DNA of 64,000 nt, taken from assembly GCF_020382885.2 (NCBI RefSeq), contig NC_058506.1, forward strand, positions 3,100,001 to 3,164,000, in the 5' to 3' direction. The notes beneath the pieces were generated by a model. It was not told where the DNA came from. It saw only the letters and a program-made list of their open reading frames with translations, and did no database searches. The translations under genes and the position numbers were made by a program. Positions 59,047 to 64,000 of this stretch are shown here, in pieces. Source of the stretch: Scatophagus argus. Its lineage: Eukaryota > Chordata > Actinopteri > Scatophagidae. How positions within the stretch are numbered: the first letter of the stretch is position 1; the number at the start of each line of letters is the position of its first letter.

Positions 59047-62000
59047 TAAGAAACAAAGGGAAGGGAAGAGAAGAGAAAGGAAGGAAAGGAAGCAGGTGCG
59101 ACGGATAAATGGGCATTTTGGGAGACTGCTAACGGCTACGCCCTCGTGACCTTTCTGTAGTTTTAACTGAGAACATACTGATATTAAACGGGTAAATGAT
59201 CACCACTGCTGTACATCCCATGGACGTACACTGTTATTCAGAGAAGCGGATTCTTTAAAGTCTTTCAGAAAGACCGGGTTACATTTGGCTAGGACCTCAT
59301 AGTAAGTGCTGTCTTATTGAATCCTGTCTCGGAGGAATTACATGTTTATGATTCAGTCAGAAAATGCATATTGTAAAGGTATGAATCCCTCACGGCGTGT
59401 ACTTTTTGGTCACTGAACACACTACAAACAGGCTACACCAACTGAGAGCAGTAGTTCATCGGCACAACTGGATGAACTACCATATGGCCAAACAAATTTG
59501 GGCCAAATTTTTCAACATATGGCATGTGTTTCAAAATGTGTTTAGTTTTGGAAACGCTTATCATTTGAAGCTGTGTTAGCTATGGCACATCATGTAACGT
59601 GGTTGATTGCAGAAAAACCCTGCTGCAGCTGGACTGCATGTATACATGGCAGTCCATATCTTCACCAGATGGCTTGCTACACTGCCCTGCCAGTGTCTTC
59701 TATCTGAAGGCAGAAGTTTAAATTAAGAATGAGACTTTAATGTCTTTAGGATTGTGTATTGACATTTGTGAGTTCCTGATGGACACTTAGGAGGTCCCAT
59801 TGATTTTATTCTGAAAGACCACTCTGCTTTCTCCTTGGCATTTTCTGATAAGGGCTGAACCTCAGACCTTACAATTAACTTACATAAAAGCGTTGTTCAT
59901 TTAGGAGATTGGCTTCATTGCATACAGTATCCTGCTCGCCCATCTCTTGTGTCCGTGACGGTAGTGGCTGCACACAGGCCTGTTAAGAGCTGGTGATGTG
60001 TGAGACAGGAGGCGTTGACTGCAGATACACCCCCAGTGCCAGTCCATTAGATTTGATTGCGTATGTGATAACACATATATCGCTTTTCAGATGAGCATCC
60101 AAAAAGACAACATGATCATTCTTTTGGTTTTTGCTTTTTTTTCCTAAAACTCACCCACGTTGATGGGGCATACTCTGATGTTTCTCATAGGTTATGGCCA
60201 TATCATTAAATTAATAAATTAATAAATATTCCTAATATCTGTGGTGTTTAAGAATGGATTATAATAAACTTTGGTTTGTTTCAGGACCACAAAATATGTA
60301 AATAAACAAACAATAAAGCAGACCATATTTTGAGGTTTTTAAATGTAATAATGACTAAAACAACATACCACAAAACACTGTGGTAATTACAACAAATAGC
60401 GAGTCTATGCTGTACAGAGCAGAAATGATAAGTGGATTGTTTAGATGACAATTGATAAGAACTGTTTTTATACTGTTTTTTCAGTCACTTTTCACCAAAA
60501 CAAAAACATGAGGTTTTACCAACTTCTGAAATGTGACTGTTCTCTTGTCTTCATTGCATTTTTCTTTTGTATCAACTTAAATTTTATGAATGGGTTTTAG
60601 GCTATTGACATTGTTATATACAGTATTTATTTTTGGGCTTTGGGAAAAAGTAATGGAAATTCTTAACGATTTATTTTTTAAAACTTAAAAAATAAAATAA
60701 ATATATCCATCTCAAAAATAATTATTAGTTGCAGCATACAGTTTGTATCTGAAGGCTGTCTTCTAAGCACGGTATGTATTGAGGTTCGGAAGTTAAATCC
60801 AAGCAGTCCACCACTAAGGCTCACTGACACTTACCCTGAAACGCAACCTCTCCCCCACATATGTGACGGCTCAGGTAAACCAATGCTGCAGCATTGTATG
60901 CAGGCACCGATATGTGTGCCATCACAGGTGCCACAGGACAAAGGGCCATACTACACCTCACGTTTCTCTCACATTTCCTTACGATCGGTCAGTATAACTC
61001 TCCCACTGAAACCTTTTCCTCCCACTTGATTTAGGAGAGTCCAGACCTGCGGATGGGGCTCGTTTACCCCGAATGATGTACTAAATCATTTTGTTGTAAT
61101 GGTGCTGTAATGACTAATGAAGGCCAGAAGCCCCTGCCACATGCTCTAGGATCAGAGAAATAATGTAGTTCAGCCACAGCTGTCAGACACAGTTTTGTTT
61201 CGTTTCTGGTAGCCTTGTTTAGCTGTCATTATATAGCTTTAAGTTGCAGCCGTACACATGTTATAATGGATAGTATTTACCAGCATCCCTGTGTGTGTGT
61301 GTATGTGCGCATATGTGCGACTGAGTGAGGAGGGTTAGTGCCTGTGGGGGTCTGTTTTGTTTTCATTGACTCCCTAGTCCATTGTGTGTTCAGGCCTGCT
61401 GGCTGCCTCTGCACATTTTGTTAACATTTTGTTGGTCTAAACTAGATTGTTGCCCTGTATCCAAGCGGTCAATGTGAAGAATAAAAGGCACTACAAAATT
61501 GTTTCGAATGGAACTCTTGGTGAGTGGATTGTTCACTTCTTCTTGCTGTCATTTTTTTGTTATTCTTTAGGTTGCTTCACCATGTGATGTCACCCAGTTA
61601 ATGAAGAGTATGAGCAGTATGTTAACTTAGACCGGGCAATAAGTAAAGATTTTTTTCTTAATGAGTCACACCAGAAAAAGCGCTCCGTTTCAGAGATTAG
61701 GGATTGCTCATATAGTGACAGTCTGGCACAGCAGTGCAGTTGCTGCAACACTCAAGCAGTAGTGTGTGTACAATTGACACCATATCACTCCTCACGCCCA
61801 GCGGTTTGTATATTATACAGCAGCACGGTATAGTAAAATAAAATTATATTGTAGTTATTTGGATAGATGATCAGTGGGAGTGATCAGTTTTGCATCAAAA
61901 GTTTATTAAATTATGATTAAGTAATATTCGAGTACAAAAAACAAACATGCCTGAGAACAGTGTTCACAGACCATGGCATCTCTGCAGCAGTGGAACTGTT

Positions 62001-62666
62001 TTCTGAAAGTGTGGACTTAGATACTGGACTTGGCCATTTTGCGATTTCAATTAAGTGTGCAGGCATAGTATATTTTGTCTGTTATTGATGTTTCTGACAG
62101 TATCCTGAATATTGCATAACTGTTGTCCCTGTTTGGGTTCAAACTGAAGTTGAGAATGCTGTTCCTTCTAAGGTGACAGTGGTTGGGCAGGGTGTCTCAG
62201 CCAGGTAATGGAAACCACAGGAGCTGCTGTCTGTTGGCTGTCAGTCGTTTGTCTACCCCCTTTCTGTCCAGCTCACCTTCGGCCCCATGCGGCCTCTCAC
62301 TGTCCACTTGCCTCTTCCTCTGCCCACTGTCTGAGGCACACGTGGAGAAATCGTAGGAAAAGGAAGTGTATAACGTTCAGAGGCAGGGTGACTTGAGGGG
62401 GAGAAACAAGAGATGAGAATGGCTTAGAGATGTCAACTGGATTGTTTACCTCGGAGTCAAAGTGATTAGTGAAGAACATTAAACTCCCTATCTAACCCCG
62501 AGGTCTCAAGGGGTGTCTTCTTAAATCTCACTGGATGTAGTTCATGTTTAACCTGAACTCACCCTTGGATGTAGTGGCATTTGATGATATTGATGTATAT
62601 ACCATAAAACGATTGAGGATAGTGTCATATTATTTATATCGTGATAAATCAAATTGGTCTTTATTT
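59047..62666. other. Presumed first intron or intergenic DNA, no gene seen
   Basis: No exon recognised in 3.6 kb. There are AT-rich stretches at 60200-60240 and 60660-60720 and a short GT-rich stretch at about 61290-61320. Confidence 0.45.
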
Positions 62667-62677
62667 GTGTTGTATAT

Positions 62678-62898
62678 GGGGCGGTGCAGTGGTTAGCTGC
62701 ACCACCTCATAGCAAGAGGGTTCCAGGCCCTTCTATGTGGAGTTTGCATGTTCTCCCTGTACTTGCGTGGGTTTTCTCTGGGTACTCCGGCTTCCTCCCA
62801 CAATACCAAAAACATGCACATTAGGTTAATTGGTTACACTACATTGTCCCTAGGTGTGAGTGTGAGAGTGTGTGGTTATAGAGGATGGATGGATGGAA
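62678..62898 (+). mobile_element. tRNA-derived SINE, copy 6 (internally deleted)
   Basis: Keeps the A-box region, the first half of the body and the ATGG tail. It lacks the B-box part (GGTTCGAATCC region) and about 170 nt between GAGTGTGTGGTT and ATAGAGGATGG. An 11-bp target duplication GTGTTGTATAT at 62667-62677 and 62899-62909 frames it. The intact duplication means that any deletion is internal. Confidence 0.85.
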
Positions 62899-62909
62899 GT
62901 GTTGTATAT

Positions 62910-64000
62910 ACATGTGAGGCTGTAGTTTGCAGTGCTGTTGAACTGGATTGCATGATATTAAGAGGTGTTCCTAATGTTTTGCCCAGGTTATTTACATAAA
63001 TGAGTACGTATGAGTACATATTAGAAACACGCTTCAGTATCATGCGGTCCAGGCCAAGAGCACCACTCTGACCTCAGTAATAAACATGCAGTTGAGTTAA
63101 TTGGAAAGTTTTGAGGAAAACAAAGGCTGTTACAAGCTTTGTGAAGAAAGAGAAGAGAGAACATGTAAGCTGTTGCACTGGATTGCATTAGATCATATCG
63201 GTGTACCAAAATAAAGTGGCCAGGGTGTGTGTGTGCTTGTGTTTGTGTGTGTGTGTGTGTATGTGTGGAATGAAATAAATAAAACAGATAAAATTGAAGT
63301 TCAAAAAGAAAGAAAGAATAATCTCTTAATATAATCTAAAATAAAATATCTAAAATACGTCTTCTATTTGAGCCCATTGTGGTTGATGTTACAACTCAGT
63401 CATTAGAATTATTTTACTGTGGATTTTTATTTGAGTTTTGCATTAAAGTGCTGAAGTAGCTTAGTAATTTAATTTGCTAGATCAGCCAAAACAGAGATTT
63501 CTGCCTGGTTATATTATACCTATAAACAGTTTCTTTATGATTAGAACATTTATTATGTCACAATATGCTATACAGTATATCAGTACTGAAATATAACGTT
63601 GCATATTTAAGGGGATTATATCCGTATTGCTCATAGCTAGTGTCAAAAAATGACAATCAGTGTGCTTGCTTTATTAACAATGTTTCAGTCTTCAGTCTTC
63701 ATCAGACATTTTTTGTACATAGCTTTCAGGAAAATAGAAAATTCACAATTGAATTGTACATAAATAGGGCAGAGAAATGGAGCTGAACTGAGCTGACTGA
63801 AAGTAGATCACCATACTTGAGGAACTGAAAGCATGGCAGCGTGCCTGCCGTGCTGTAAACTAAACCTTGTGCTCAGCCAAGCTTGCACTGCTGCTGTCCA
63901 GATTGATGGTAATTTTGACCTAGTCGATACAAGGGACAATCAGAGACTGTGCTCCACATGGGTTGTCTTTCCCCTTTCTCCGTCTACATGGACTTCTCGA
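62910..64000. other. No gene seen to the window end
   Basis: AT-rich sequence with a (GT)n microsatellite at 63225-63266. No exon recognised. Confidence 0.45.
63225..63266 (+). repeat. Imperfect (GT)n microsatellite
   Basis: Interrupted GT repeat of about 42 nt with GCTT, GTTT and TATG interruptions. Confidence 0.85.

Overview
This window is vertebrate nuclear DNA. The AT-rich intergenic sequence, multi-exon genes with GT-AG introns and several tRNA-headed or LINE-tailed interspersed repeats point to a ray-finned fish, probably a percomorph (inference from repeat types and from how the proteins align with remembered vertebrate family members). Nearly all long open frames in the window are chance or shadow frames. 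The supported protein-coding content is three genes.

Layout: 1-14.5 kb is gene-poor upstream DNA with a decayed Tc1-like transposon at the left edge, three copies of a tRNA-derived SINE, other old teleost repeats and one intact solo LTR (10761-11868) with a 4-bp target duplication. 14.5-41.2 kb (+) is mark4 (MAP/microtubule affinity-regulating kinase 4): 18 coding exons could be placed, with a CpG-rich first exon, a GC-AG intron 8, a frame-shifting cassette exon 16 and a 3' UTR of about 3.5 kb. 41.3-45.0 kb (-) is ckm (muscle creatine kinase): seven coding exons, a non-coding first exon and a TATA promoter, placed tail-to-tail with mark4. 45-53 kb is intergenic, with repeats and an E-box cluster that could be a ckm muscle enhancer. 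53.2-57.1 kb (+) is nccrp1 (FBXO50-like FBA-domain protein), six exons. 57-64 kb has no recognised coding exon, but a CpG-containing segment near 58.8-59.05 kb looks like the start of another transcript; it also holds a sixth SINE copy.

The most interesting signal is at the 3' end of mark4. Exons 17 and 18 read well in two frames depending on whether the 83-nt exon 16 is used. Skipping gives the KA1-domain C-terminus (about 761 aa); inclusion gives a different short tail (about 698 aa). Both resemble the known MARK4L and MARK4S ends, so the overlapping-frame design appears shared between fish and mammals. The three genes have no evident common pathway: a neuronal/polarity kinase, a muscle energy enzyme and an FBA-domain protein share a locus. 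Candidate convergent CTCF motifs on either side of ckm may insulate it. No wholly new system was found.
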